64,000 nt of DNA from Pseudobdellovibrionaceae bacterium (GTDB lineage: Bacteria > Bdellovibrionota > FAC87 > UBA2466 > JACKAF01): the NCBI GenBank assembly GCA_020635235.1, contig JACKAF010000002.1, forward strand, positions 310,001-374,000, in the 5' to 3' direction. Both the position numbers and the translations under genes were made by a program. Positions 34,426 to 43,953 of the stretch are shown one piece after another. Within the stretch, counting starts at the first letter, position 1. Every line of letters begins with the position of its first letter. The notes below the pieces were generated by a model. The model did not search any database and had not been told where the DNA came from. It worked only from the letters and a program-made list of their open reading frames with translations.

Positions 34426-35381
34426 GGACGCCGCCCAGGGTTCAGAACGGCAAGGATACGGGATACCGGGTGTTCCTCATACTGAAAGTCCAGCGGAAGC
34501 GGGGCCGCGTGTGTGATTCTCGCCTGCGGAAGCGTTATCCGCATCAGCCTTGAAAGGGAATCATTGTTCCACTCCGTGAGATTGGAAGAAAAATATAGCT
34601 TACCGCCGGGTTTAACGACCTGACCCGCGAGACGCAAAAGATCTTCGGCGTCTCGCTTTATCGAGAAGGTGCCCTTGCGGTTTCGGGCAAAGCTTGGCGG
34701 ATCCAGGATAACCAGATCAAACTTGCGGCCGCGTTTGGACGCCCCTTTTAGAAATCCAATGGTGTCATTGGGAAAAAACTCATGATCCTCTGGATTGAGG
34801 CCGTTCGCTAGGAAGTTTTCTTTACCCCAGTCCAAATAGCGTTTGGAGATGTCTACGCTTGTGACTTTGGCTCCCCCCACCGCACAGGCGACGGAAAAGC
34901 TGCAGGTGTAAGCGAAGGTATTGAGTACCTCTAGGCTCTGCGATTCTTTGCGGAACGCGAGTCGCTGCTCACGCTGGTCCATAAAGAGGCCGCTGCTAAA
35001 ACTCTCTAAAGGAGAAACTTTGTAGGAAAGCCCATTTTCGCTAACAATCGAGTCGCCTTCAAAAGGAGCGCCTCCAAGGTGTCTAGCGGCAGTAGGTTGG
35101 GCATGCGAACGATCCGACTGCACGTCTTTTACGTAGACGCTATTAATGTTTGTTTGGGCCAAATAAAAGTCTGCGATCTCGGACAGGGCCTCGTCAGAGA
35201 GCGGGCGTTTGCCAAGGGCGCGGTAAACGACTGCTAGCTGCCCATACCTATCCGCGGAAAGGCCGCGGACATTTTCCTCACCGACACTAAAAAGCCGGTA
35301 AGCATTTGTTTCGCTATTTTCAAAAAGGGGTTGGCGGCGTTCCCAGGCGATCTGAAGGGCCGCAGCTAGGGCGGTACTCAT
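34422..35381 (-). CDS. Class I SAM-dependent RNA methyltransferase (RlmI-like)
   Basis: 319 residues. A short N-terminal domain is followed by a Rossmann methyltransferase: LNTFAYTCSFSVACAVGGA (SAM motif, about 153), VTSVDISKRYLDWGKENF (acidic loop), and LVILDPPSFARNRKG (catalytic DPP-type motif, about 230). This is the layout of RlmI/RlmK-type 23S rRNA methyltransferases. It sits between a pseudouridine synthase (4-base overlap) and an FAD dehydrogenase (4-base overlap), a translationally coupled trio. Confidence 0.85.
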   Translation of the reverse strand: MSTALAAALQIAWERRQPLFENSETNAYRLFSVGEENVRGLSADRYGQLAVVYRALGKRPLSDEALSEIADFYLAQTNINSVYVKDVQSDRSHAQPTAARHLGGAPFEGDSIVSENGLSYKVSPLESFSSGLFMDQREQRLAFRKESQSLEVLNTFAYTCSFSVACAVGGAKVTSVDISKRYLDWGKENFLANGLNPEDHEFFPNDTIGFLKGASKRGRKFDLVILDPPSFARNRKGTFSIKRDAEDLLRLAGQVVKPGGKLYFSSNLTEWNNDSLSRLMRITLPQARITHAAPLPLDFQYEEHPVSRILAVLNPGRRP

Positions 35382-36073
35382 ACGGGGAACTCTCGGAAAA
35401 AGGTTTGGGGCTCTGGCAACTGCACTGTGTGTTCCTGAGCGACGGTAGCGAGCTTAAAGCGTAGCGAGTGGGCCAGCAGTGCGATGTTTTGTCCTGGTTT
35501 GCCTTGGGCGCCATACTTCTTGTCGCCTACAATCGGGTGCCCCGCCGCGGATAACTGTGCCCGGATCTGGTGCTTGCGTCCCGTTATCAGTTTGACCTCG
35601 ACCAGGCTGTAACCGTTGTGGTGCTCCAAAGTAGTGAAGTGAAGTTCCGCGCGCTTTAGTCCCGGCCCAGGCATCTGCTGGACATAGACACCCCGGCTCC
35701 CGTCATCGCTCATGTAGTGGACGAGTTTTCCCGAGGCGGGTGCCGTGCCTTCAACCAGGGCGAGGTACTTTTTTTCTATCTGGTGACTTCGAAATTGCTC
35801 AGAAAGCCGGCTCGCGCCCTTGGAGGTCTTTGCAAACAGGACGATGCCCGGCACCTGCTTGTCCAGGCGGTGGACCAAGCCCAGGAATACGTTTCCGGGC
35901 TTACTGTACTTCTCCTTAAGGTAGGCCTTGGCCCAATCCATTAAAGAAGGGTCCCCGGACTGGTCGCCCTGCGTGAGCCAGCCTGCCGGTTTGAAGACCA
36001 CAAGCAGGTGATTGTCCTCATAAAGGACCTGGCTTGACGCCAAAGCGCCATTTTGAGTAGAAAGGGGCGACAT
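35378..36073 (-). CDS. RluA-family pseudouridine synthase
   Basis: 231 residues. Contains HRLDKQVPGIVLFAKTS (about 68-84) with catalytic Asp71, LVEVKLITGRKHQIRAQ, and the closing GHPIVGDKKYG. No S4 domain is attached. Isomerises uridine to pseudouridine in rRNA or tRNA; the exact site is not deducible. First gene of the coupled trio, divergent from rsmG with only 35 bases between starts. Confidence 0.93.
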   Translation of the reverse strand: MSPLSTQNGALASSQVLYEDNHLLVVFKPAGWLTQGDQSGDPSLMDWAKAYLKEKYSKPGNVFLGLVHRLDKQVPGIVLFAKTSKGASRLSEQFRSHQIEKKYLALVEGTAPASGKLVHYMSDDGSRGVYVQQMPGPGLKRAELHFTTLEHHNGYSLVEVKLITGRKHQIRAQLSAAGHPIVGDKKYGAQGKPGQNIALLAHSLRFKLATVAQEHTVQLPEPQTFFREFPV

Positions 36074-36108
36074 TCTCCTCCTAGCAGAAGGCAGCTTAAA
36101 GTCTAAAT

Positions 36109-36783
36109 ATGCGTAGGTATTCGAAAAAATCTCAGGCTCCCTCGGCTGAAAGCCTGAACCAAATCCTTAGCCAGAGCGGCATTCGCCTTAGCCGCGGGCA
36201 GCTGGACCAACTGTGGCGGTACCATAATTTATTGAGAAAACGAAATCAAGACAGGGACCTGACCCGTTTGATTGGGTTTGAGACCATCGCAGTGAAACAT
36301 TACGTCGACTGCCTTTTGATTCCCAAGATGGTTCGCTTGGAGGGGCCATTGTTGGATGTGGGGACCGGGGCCGGCTTTCCGGGCATCCCGTTAAAGATTT
36401 TCCTACCCAAGCTGCACATTATTCTGGCCGAACCGCGCCCTCGCCGTGTGGCGTTTCTTGAAGAGGCCATAGAACTCCTGGGGCTTAAGGGGATAGAGGT
36501 TTTTCCGCACAAGGTGGTGAGCCGTAGCTTCCAAAAACCCGTTCGCGGCGTTATCACTCGTGCCTTGGAAACCATGGACAAGACTTTTTTGAGAACCTCT
36601 GGGTGTTTACTCCCGGGCGGGAAGATCTACTTCATGAAGGGGCCAAATGTAGATGAGGAAATTGGGGAAGTACGCACCCGCTTTGCCAAAGAGTTCAGAT
36701 TGAGCGGAGATAAAGCCTACAATTTGCCACGTACACCGCACCAGAGGCGTTTAGTTACTTGGGAGAAGATTGATGCCGTCTAA
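36109..36783 (+). CDS. rsmG: 16S rRNA (guanine-N7)-methyltransferase RsmG (GidB)
   Basis: 224 residues. Motifs LLDVGTGAGFPGIPLKIF (about 82-99), LAEPRPRRVAFLEEA and VITRALE (about 145) match RsmG, which methylates G527 of 16S rRNA. It is not next to mnmG or parAB here, unlike in many bacteria. The last 11 bases overlap the start of the next methyltransferase gene. Confidence 0.95.
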   Translation: MRRYSKKSQAPSAESLNQILSQSGIRLSRGQLDQLWRYHNLLRKRNQDRDLTRLIGFETIAVKHYVDCLLIPKMVRLEGPLLDVGTGAGFPGIPLKIFLPKLHIILAEPRPRRVAFLEEAIELLGLKGIEVFPHKVVSRSFQKPVRGVITRALETMDKTFLRTSGCLLPGGKIYFMKGPNVDEEIGEVRTRFAKEFRLSGDKAYNLPRTPHQRRLVTWEKIDAV

Positions 36784-37594
36784 ACGCCCACATAAACCCG
36801 GAAGACGTTTTATACGGCGTAGGCCCGCCGCGGCTCAAACGGCTTGGGACAGTTTTGGTAAGTGGTACAACAAGCTCGTAGGTGAAGACGGCCACTACTA
36901 TCACAAGAACATCATCCTTCCCGGTGTCCTGCGCCTGATGGCGCCGCAGCCCGGAACCTCGTGGCTAGATTTGGGGTGCGGGCAGGGAATCGTATCACGT
37001 GGCCTGCCCGATGGGGTGACCTATTGGGGGATCGACGCGGCTCCCAAACTGATCGCGGCCGCCAAACAATTGAACGAGCGCCCTTCAACGAATTTTCACT
37101 GTGCGGATGCGAGCAAAAAACTCGGCATCGCGAAGCGGGATTTTGACTACGGCAGCGTAATTCTGGCGATGGAGAATATAGAGGATGGCGAGGGCGTTAT
37201 TCGTTTGCTGGCTCAGCATCTTCGGCCTGGGGCCCGTCTCATTCTCGTTTTGAACCACCCGTGTTTTCGCATCCCGCGGCAGTCTTCGTGGGAAACCGAC
37301 GAAGTGAACAAGATCCGCTACCGACGCCTAAATCGTTACCTTACGCCGATGAGCATTCCGATGCAGGTGCACCCAGGAAAAGGGGAACTGTCTCCTGTGA
37401 TGTGGGCCTTTCATCGCCCGCTTACTTACTACTTCGGGGCGCTTGCTAAGCATGGCTTTAACGTAGTTAACGTCGAAGAATGGATAAGCGACAAGGAAAG
37501 CCAGGGTAAAGCGGCCAGGATGGAAAACCGGGCACGTAGCGAGTTTCCACTCTTTATCGCGCTTCTGGCCGAGCGCCGTCCGCTTCCCCATTAG
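36773..37594 (+). CDS. Class I SAM-dependent methyltransferase
   Basis: 273 residues. A basic N-terminus (KRPHKPGRRFIRRRP) precedes the SAM motif WLDLGCGQGIVSRGLP (about 64-79), a YWGIDAAP acidic motif and a LILVLNHPCFRIPRQSSW segment. The start at 36773 (ATG) overlaps rsmG's end; the upstream TTG codon is not needed. Substrate unknown; the basic tail hints at an RNA or ribosome-associated target, which is inference. Confidence 0.82.
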   Translation: MPSKRPHKPGRRFIRRRPAAAQTAWDSFGKWYNKLVGEDGHYYHKNIILPGVLRLMAPQPGTSWLDLGCGQGIVSRGLPDGVTYWGIDAAPKLIAAAKQLNERPSTNFHCADASKKLGIAKRDFDYGSVILAMENIEDGEGVIRLLAQHLRPGARLILVLNHPCFRIPRQSSWETDEVNKIRYRRLNRYLTPMSIPMQVHPGKGELSPVMWAFHRPLTYYFGALAKHGFNVVNVEEWISDKESQGKAARMENRARSEFPLFIALLAERRPLPH

Positions 37595-37647
37595 CTCCAG
37601 TTGTGGTTGTGGGGGCGGGTTGCTATATTTCTTTTTTATGGTGAAGC

Positions 37648-38403
37648 ATGTCTGAGAATTCCGACTTCAATTACGATGCCATCCCGGAAGGCTATTACGA
37701 TCGCATCGCCCGTGGGGGGAATTCGGTGCGCCGCGCGTGGCACCTGCAGAAGTTCGAGCGTGTACTCGACTGTATTCCCGATAGCTGTAAGTCTATCCTT
37801 GATGTGGGTTGTTTTGCCGGAACCTTTTTGTCGGAACTTTCCCCCGTGCGTTTCCCCGTGCAGGTGGGAGTGGATGTACTGCCCAAACAGGTCGAGTACG
37901 CGAACGCGCACTATGGGTCTGAGTTTAGAAAATTTGTGTACGTTCCGAGCGTTGCCGAACTAGGCGAAGTTCCCGGAAGCTTTGATTGTATTACGCTGAT
38001 CGAAGTGATTGAGCACCTTACCGTCAACGAGATTCGTACTTTATTGGAGCGTTTGTGCGACAAGCTCAATGTGGGCGGAAAACTTGTTCTATCGACGCCC
38101 AATTACACGAGTAGCTGGCCTGTGTTGGAAGTGCTGGTGAATCACTTGTCTACGGTGAGCTACGAGGAACAGCACCTGACGAAGTTTAACTATTTCAACG
38201 TTGAAAAGCGTCTAAGGGAGATTTCGCCCGTAATAGGAAAACGCCTGCGAGTAGACTTTAAGACGACTACGCATTTTGTCTCTCCCTTTATCGCGCCGCT
38301 TTCCTTGGAGTTGTCGCGCAGTGTATCGAGGCTCTACCCTCACAATAAATGGCATTTTCCATTTGGGAACCTTGTGCTCGTCCGCCTTGAAAGAATTAGC
38401 TAA
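37648..38403 (+). CDS. Class I SAM-dependent methyltransferase
   Basis: 251 residues with SAM motif ILDVGCFAGTFLSEL (about 50-64), GVDVLPKQVEYA and a LIEVIEHL post-II motif of UbiG/Methyltransf_11 type. The C-terminal region (about 165-250) has a further beta-rich segment. Probably acts on a small molecule or lipid-linked glycan, since membrane glycosyltransferase-like genes follow on both strands. Its end overlaps the convergent gene by 4 bases. Confidence 0.82.
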   Translation: MSENSDFNYDAIPEGYYDRIARGGNSVRRAWHLQKFERVLDCIPDSCKSILDVGCFAGTFLSELSPVRFPVQVGVDVLPKQVEYANAHYGSEFRKFVYVPSVAELGEVPGSFDCITLIEVIEHLTVNEIRTLLERLCDKLNVGGKLVLSTPNYTSSWPVLEVLVNHLSTVSYEEQHLTKFNYFNVEKRLREISPVIGKRLRVDFKTTTHFVSPFIAPLSLELSRSVSRLYPHNKWHFPFGNLVLVRLERIS

Positions 38404-39530
38404 TCGGAAGAACGTCGACTGACGACCCAAACTAGGGGGAGGGTGAGAAGCCCCTGCAAACGCCACGGCACCGCGGTTCCGTTGTACAAAGTGCGTCCCA
38501 AAAAGTTCACATTCACAAAGAGAATTCCAATCAAGAAAATCGAATAAATGGGCAGACAACGCTTGTCCTTCCAGCACACCCAAAGCCCTAAGGTAGCCGG
38601 GAGCATTAAGCCTACGATTGAGTAAGGAAACGTCGCAGGCGAGAAAAGGTAGAGAAACAGCAGGGCGAGGGAAAATGCCGTCGTTGGTTGTTTGCCGCGA
38701 GCCAGCCAATGGAAGAAGAGAAGCGATGGGAAAAAAACGAGGCCTAAGCTCTGGCCGACTGAAAGGCCAAGCTTGTCGTAAGCTAAGGACAGTAGGCTAA
38801 GATTGGCGCCCACAATTTCTCCGCTCAAGATGGCGTGGGTGTGGGCGGCGTTGCTGAGCCACCAGTCTTTGTAAAGTTGTGCCGCCGGCCAGAAGAGAAA
38901 GGGCAATAAGGCTGTAGCGGCAAGCCCCAAACCGGCGCGCAGGCATGCAGAAAAGTACTGCTTTGGGTGTAGTGCAAAAAGAAAGTAGGGAACAATCCCA
39001 AAGGCGGGTTTGAAAAGTGCTGGGAGAGCCATCAGGAAAAAGCCCCAAGCGGTTTTGTTACGAAAAACGGCGTAGTAACCCTCTACCATTAAGTAAACAA
39101 GGATTAGATTGATGTTCCCAGATTCGAACTGAAAGCCAATTCCTTGGTTCACCAGGATCCACGGAGCGATCAGCATGGGAAGCGGTAGGTCGCCGAGCTG
39201 CCGATTGGGATCTAGAAGGCGCAAACACACATAAGTCATTCGAAAGAGTGCCACCAGACTCAGAAGAAAAATCAAAAAATGTTGGCCAGCAACGGGCAAA
39301 ACCTGGAGCGCCAGGAAGGGCAAAAGGCCCACGGGGCTGTAGTGAAAGGACGTGGCGTTTTCGAAACTATACGGGGAGCTTCCAGATCCAAGTGCCGCGA
39401 TAGCGTCGAGATAGACTTCATAGTCTTTGCCGTTGTAGCGGTGCGCAAGCGTCAGGTACCCGAGGAGCCAAAGGGTAAAAGCGGCGTAGAAAAGACCTAC
39501 CCACCTTTTTTTGCTGTCGACGGCTTCCAT
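38400..39530 (-). CDS. GT87-like (DUF2029) membrane glycosyltransferase
   Basis: 376 residues with about nine to ten transmembrane segments. The first loop contains YNGKDYEVYLDAIAALGSG (about 32-50), the acidic and aromatic pattern seen in GT87/PIM-mannosyltransferase-like proteins, and FQFESGNINLILV (about 128) matches the conserved QxGN/N loop. These use polyprenyl-phosphate sugars. A Shine-Dalgarno sequence (AAAGGAGTGGG) precedes the ATG. Confidence 0.82.
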   Translation of the reverse strand: MEAVDSKKRWVGLFYAAFTLWLLGYLTLAHRYNGKDYEVYLDAIAALGSGSSPYSFENATSFHYSPVGLLPFLALQVLPVAGQHFLIFLLSLVALFRMTYVCLRLLDPNRQLGDLPLPMLIAPWILVNQGIGFQFESGNINLILVYLMVEGYYAVFRNKTAWGFFLMALPALFKPAFGIVPYFLFALHPKQYFSACLRAGLGLAATALLPFLFWPAAQLYKDWWLSNAAHTHAILSGEIVGANLSLLSLAYDKLGLSVGQSLGLVFFPSLLFFHWLARGKQPTTAFSLALLFLYLFSPATFPYSIVGLMLPATLGLWVCWKDKRCLPIYSIFLIGILFVNVNFLGRTLYNGTAVPWRLQGLLTLPLVWVVSRRSSD

Positions 39531-39624
39531 CCCACTCCTTTGAGTTGTTTAGGATGCCACAAGGCTGGGCTTAGCGGCAACCAGCACGGGTGACAAGCGC
39601 CGACTAGGACGCTAGATTCGCATC

Positions 39625-41235
39625 ATGCGGTTTTTCCGGGTGAGTTTAGTAGTGGTGGGCTTATTGTTGGTCTTTGTTCTGCCTTGGCCTTTAACCAAGC
39701 TTGCCACGGGATTACCGGACTCGACGAGCGATCCACTTTCTTTTGTGTGGATTTTGGAACGCATGAGCCAAAACCTCCTCGGTGCGAAGGCGCTTTACGA
39801 CGGAAATATTCTGTATCCCTTCAGAGAGTCGCTGGCGACATCCGAGACCTTGCCTGCCTGTAGCCTGCTTTATGGTTTTTACAAGAAACTCTTTGGAGGC
39901 TCGCTTCTTGCCTTTAACCTCTTGCAGATTACTTTTTTGATCGCAAACTTTGTCTGCATGTATCTCTTTACGCGCCTTTTTCTGCGCACGAGTGGCGCCC
40001 TGGTGGCGGCCGCGATCTTTGGTTTTAGTCTCGTTCGACTCGCGCACCTGCAGCACTTTCATCTGATGCCACAGTTTATCTTTCCGCTATTTTGGGGTTG
40101 CGCGTGGAAGCATGAACGCGGCGGGAGCGGAAAGTGGTTACTCGCAATGGGCGGGCTTGCGGGCCTACAGCTCTATTTCAGCCTAAGCCTCGGCATTGTT
40201 TTAGTCCTCTCGGCCTTGCCCTACGCGGGCTATCTTGTTTGGAAAAACCGACGCGGGCCTTATGGATTTATCGTGGGAGCGGTCGTCACCTTCGCTTTGG
40301 TGAGTGCTGCCATTGGGAGTTCCTACTACCGGATTAGCAAAGATTATGGGTTTCGCCGCCCTATCAGCGACGCCTATGGGAGTAGCGCGAATCTAGGGAG
40401 TTGGTTTCTTGTAACGAGTGATCACCTTTACGATCCTTTGCTGGGGGATCTGATAATTGGGGGAAACGGAGGAAGAGGGCGGGAGGAAAATGTTCTTTTT
40501 GTAGGCTTTGCGGTTCTATTTCTCGCGTACCTCGGTTTCAAGCGGCTTAGGGCATGTACGGATCCCAATGACAGGAGAGTTTCCAATCTGTTTCTCTACT
40601 CGCTTCTATTCACGGTACTTTTAGCTTTCGGGACTAATCTTGGTTTGTACAATCTTCTCTACTATACCTTGCCAGGTCTCAAGGGCTTTCGTACACCGGC
40701 GCGGATGGGTTTAAGTTATCTTTTATTCATGGCAGTGCTGGCGGGTTTCGGCTTTGAGGTTGTCACTCAAAAATTGAGCAAGCAGAAGGCGAGAGTCGCC
40801 TATCTTGCCTATGGGCTTTTGGCATTCATTTTCGTTTTGGATACCCACCGTCCCCTCAAGTACCTCGAGGTCGGAGACGAGCTGGACGGCGTGAGTCGGT
40901 GGCTGCGATTGCAGAGCGAGGCCGGCGCGGTCACGCACCTCCCATTTGATGTTACCGCGTTGGAGACTTTAAGGATGTACAAGAGTCTCGAGCACGGGCA
41001 CCCGATTGCCAATGGCTACACTGGCTTTAAACCGCCCAGCTACGCAAAGGTGCGGGACGCTACCCGAAGTCTGGCTATGAATGGAAATAGTGAATCCATC
41101 GCTTTTTTATCAAGCTTGGGTTTTAGGTATGTCGTAGTAAACCGAGAGCGGGTCCAAAAAGCGGAGCGCAGGTATCTCGACAGCCAGGTGACTGCCTTTG
41201 AAGATGGCGCATTTACCATCTACCGTCTTCGCTAG
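39625..41235 (+). CDS. Large multi-spanning membrane protein, GT-C-like
   Basis: 536 residues and about eleven transmembrane segments, with a soluble C-terminal ~130 residues. An early loop carries acidic residues (LPDSTSDPLSFVWIL, about 30-44) and HLQHFHLMPQF follows at about 140. The topology suits a GT-C glycosyltransferase or related membrane enzyme of surface glycans, but no family signature is decisive. Divergent from the GT87-like gene; its 3' end overlaps the exported HD protein by 4 bases. Confidence 0.72.
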   Translation: MRFFRVSLVVVGLLLVFVLPWPLTKLATGLPDSTSDPLSFVWILERMSQNLLGAKALYDGNILYPFRESLATSETLPACSLLYGFYKKLFGGSLLAFNLLQITFLIANFVCMYLFTRLFLRTSGALVAAAIFGFSLVRLAHLQHFHLMPQFIFPLFWGCAWKHERGGSGKWLLAMGGLAGLQLYFSLSLGIVLVLSALPYAGYLVWKNRRGPYGFIVGAVVTFALVSAAIGSSYYRISKDYGFRRPISDAYGSSANLGSWFLVTSDHLYDPLLGDLIIGGNGGRGREENVLFVGFAVLFLAYLGFKRLRACTDPNDRRVSNLFLYSLLFTVLLAFGTNLGLYNLLYYTLPGLKGFRTPARMGLSYLLFMAVLAGFGFEVVTQKLSKQKARVAYLAYGLLAFIFVLDTHRPLKYLEVGDELDGVSRWLRLQSEAGAVTHLPFDVTALETLRMYKSLEHGHPIANGYTGFKPPSYAKVRDATRSLAMNGNSESIAFLSSLGFRYVVVNRERVQKAERRYLDSQVTAFEDGAFTIYRLR

Positions 41236-43781
41236 GGATTATTCCTAAACTCAGACAATATCTCCTGAGGTGATTTCATCATGGTATTGCCGTTATACAC
41301 GTGGCTCATCTGTGAATCGAAGGGGATAACGATGGCCGTTACTCGTTTGGTTACGTAGACGGTTGCGTTGCGTGTCGAGCCCGCTTCGTTGAAATTCGAT
41401 GTAAACCCTATGACGGTGGCGGGTGTGGAGTCCCCAGGTTTCACCTGAACCTGAATCGGCGGTTCCTTCATGCTGGGGTGCAAGTTCACCTCTACGTCTC
41501 CTTCAAGAATGACGTAGCCGTATCCGGCGGGGTCGCCGAATTCGGTGAGCTTGGTACCCGGCTCGAAGACCACTACTTCGGCGTTGTCGGGCAGGCCGCT
41601 CTTGGGCCCTGCATAGTCGACCTTAGCTCCTGAGGGTAAAGTCGTCTTGCGTGGACCCATAGGGGCGCCCGCTTTTACGAGCTTTTTCTCCACCACCTTG
41701 GGATCCAGCACTCCCTGCGCGTACGCGTCGGCCAGTTTGATTGGCTTTTCCTCGACCTTCCAGTACTGCTCTCTCTCCTTCGTTCGCTGTATTTCCGATG
41801 CTATTGGCTTGTAAGGAATACTCGTCTCTTTTTCCCATTCAAATGTGAACTGCGAACGGAAGTAATCTAAAATGGGTTTTGGAATCGGCGGCGCCTTGTC
41901 GTTCCATTGGGTTTGCAGGAAAGCGACGAATTCTGCCTCTGTGGGAGGAAGAGACTTAAAGTTTCCTAGGTCCAACCAGGCTCTCATTGCGGGATCGCCC
42001 GCGTGTTGTTGGGCGATGGCGAGTAGATCGTTGATCGGCGCATTGCCGTCGGTATCGCGGGTTACCAAAACCGTATCTGCATTTCTGAAATTTACGCGCG
42101 CGGCTGCGGCCACAACACTAGTTTCAAAGCCTAATCGTGCTGGGGGAGCCATCTCTCCCGCCATGACTGACGGAATATGAATTTCACTCCTGAAACGGTG
42201 GCCAATGATCGGTGTATACCCACGTCGTTGATACGAAGAGGTTTGGCCGATTACGCGTGAAACGTCTCGGAGCACTTTGACGTAGGTGTCCGGATTAACG
42301 ACCGGAAGGGGAGAAATACTGACACGCTCGGTAATGTGTTGATCATCGCCCACCACCGTACTGCCTGTTCGAAGGTATCGCCCCAGGCGGTCCGATCCCT
42401 TCATCTCCATAAGAGCCTTGCGGCCGTCGGGGCTCGATATAGCGACGGCGAGTACCAGACCCTCAGGCGTCTCCACGATGGCGGATTGAGTGTTTCCGAC
42501 ACCCTTCGTCCTGCCCAGCCCGCCCACGCGATCCGCGTCCGCGATATTGAGGACGGCTTCTCCCTGCCAGAACACATCCCGCAGCTGCTTGAGTGCCGGG
42601 TTGTTCTTATAATCCTTTTCGGAGAGTACTAACCAGGAGAGAAAGTTGCTGTCAAAATCGGGGTAGCGTTTCTTAATGTCTGCCACCGAGGCCGCATCCG
42701 CTCCAGCGAACTTGGGATCGGTCAAAAGACGGATTGCCGCCGCACGCCGTTCGGCGACAAGCGCGGGGTTTGGGCCTAGCTTCGGGTCGTAGTTGTCTCC
42801 GTTTTCATGGCTCAGACTACCCACAAACATTTCTCTTAGCAAAAGTTCCTGGCGCTCTTTTTTGGATTTTCCCGGATACATTTTCTGAATGAAGTCCGAG
42901 TCGGCCGCATCGCGCAGGAGTACGGCAAGGGGATCGTTGTTCGTGCGGTCGGTGAATCGCTCGATGAACTGATCGACGAGCATTTTCTGGGTTTCCATTC
43001 CGTCAACTTTTCCACCAAGCCCAATGAACGGCCCCACCTGTGCGTGGTTTTTTCGGATATGGGCGCCGCCCGCGCGCATCCCCATATCATGCGTAAGCCC
43101 CATCAGCTCGGCATACGTTAGCAACGCGTCCTGGTATTTGCCGGGCTCTAGCTTCTGCAGGGCTTCGACAATTTTTCGGCCATTGGAAGCGATGTTTAAG
43201 CTGTGCGCAAATCCGTGGGTGGGCCAGAAGGCTTCATAGCGGGTGGGATCAAAGGGCTCGCCCTTCGCTTCCGCTTCCGCCAGGGCGCGCACGACGCTGT
43301 AGTAATCGGCTTCTGTATCAAAAAGACGCTGAGCGTGCGCAAGATCCAAGGCATAGGTTTTTAGAAAGGGGCTCAAGCCGCCCATTCCGCGAACTTTTTC
43401 GTCTAGCTTGATAAATGGGCTGTTCACCTCTCCGCGCATACGCATAAGTGCCGCAATCTCAACTGCGGTCTTTGGATCCTGGATGAGTAAGTGTTCCATC
43501 ATCCGCTGCTGCTGCTGCCAGTCGGGGAGAGCTCTTGTATCTCCTTGGACAAGTTGCTTGTGAAAGGCTTGGCCCTGTTCGACGAAGTAATCATGAAGTG
43601 TCGCGGGACGATTGGATCCCGGCGTGAGGGGACGTGCTTGCCCCGAGGATGTCGGCAAGCCTTCGCCCGCCGCGATGGTATCCAAGCCACAGGCTTTAGC
43701 CGTTTTCTCTACGGAAAAAGAGGTACCCGAATCGATTAGACAAAAGAGCAGTATGTAAAAGAGAGTATTCTTGAAGTGCAC
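41232..43781 (-). CDS. Exported HD-domain protein with cyclic-nucleotide-binding-like C-terminus
   Basis: 849 residues with a signal peptide (MHFKNTLFYILLFCLIDSG, cut near residue 22). An HD metal-dependent phosphohydrolase core lies at about 185-420: His189 (THGFAHS), His231/Asp232 (LTHDMG), His241 and His246, then a late Asp cluster in NIADADRVGG. Residues about 735-849 resemble a cyclic-nucleotide-binding or cupin-like jelly roll (FEPGTKLTEFG... YVILEGDVEV... VKPGDSTPATVIGF). HD enzymes usually act on intracellular nucleotides; an exported version paired with a cNMP-like fold is unusual. Single gene, 172 bases downstream of an unrelated exported protein. Confidence 0.82.
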   Translation of the reverse strand: MHFKNTLFYILLFCLIDSGTSFSVEKTAKACGLDTIAAGEGLPTSSGQARPLTPGSNRPATLHDYFVEQGQAFHKQLVQGDTRALPDWQQQQRMMEHLLIQDPKTAVEIAALMRMRGEVNSPFIKLDEKVRGMGGLSPFLKTYALDLAHAQRLFDTEADYYSVVRALAEAEAKGEPFDPTRYEAFWPTHGFAHSLNIASNGRKIVEALQKLEPGKYQDALLTYAELMGLTHDMGMRAGGAHIRKNHAQVGPFIGLGGKVDGMETQKMLVDQFIERFTDRTNNDPLAVLLRDAADSDFIQKMYPGKSKKERQELLLREMFVGSLSHENGDNYDPKLGPNPALVAERRAAAIRLLTDPKFAGADAASVADIKKRYPDFDSNFLSWLVLSEKDYKNNPALKQLRDVFWQGEAVLNIADADRVGGLGRTKGVGNTQSAIVETPEGLVLAVAISSPDGRKALMEMKGSDRLGRYLRTGSTVVGDDQHITERVSISPLPVVNPDTYVKVLRDVSRVIGQTSSYQRRGYTPIIGHRFRSEIHIPSVMAGEMAPPARLGFETSVVAAAARVNFRNADTVLVTRDTDGNAPINDLLAIAQQHAGDPAMRAWLDLGNFKSLPPTEAEFVAFLQTQWNDKAPPIPKPILDYFRSQFTFEWEKETSIPYKPIASEIQRTKEREQYWKVEEKPIKLADAYAQGVLDPKVVEKKLVKAGAPMGPRKTTLPSGAKVDYAGPKSGLPDNAEVVVFEPGTKLTEFGDPAGYGYVILEGDVEVNLHPSMKEPPIQVQVKPGDSTPATVIGFTSNFNEAGSTRNATVYVTKRVTAIVIPFDSQMSHVYNGNTMMKSPQEILSEFRNNP

Positions 43782-43953
43782 GGGGCCCCCCAGCCACCCA
43801 GCTCTTAGATTGCTGGATCAAAATGCAATCGCCGTGCCCCCGATAATTTCAATAATTACAGCTGGCGTTTCACATTGTTGCGTTTGTTCCTTAGGCTTCT
43901 GTGCAGAGCCTAAACGGCCCAATCCCTTCCATGAGTCTATGTCATTTCCCCTC

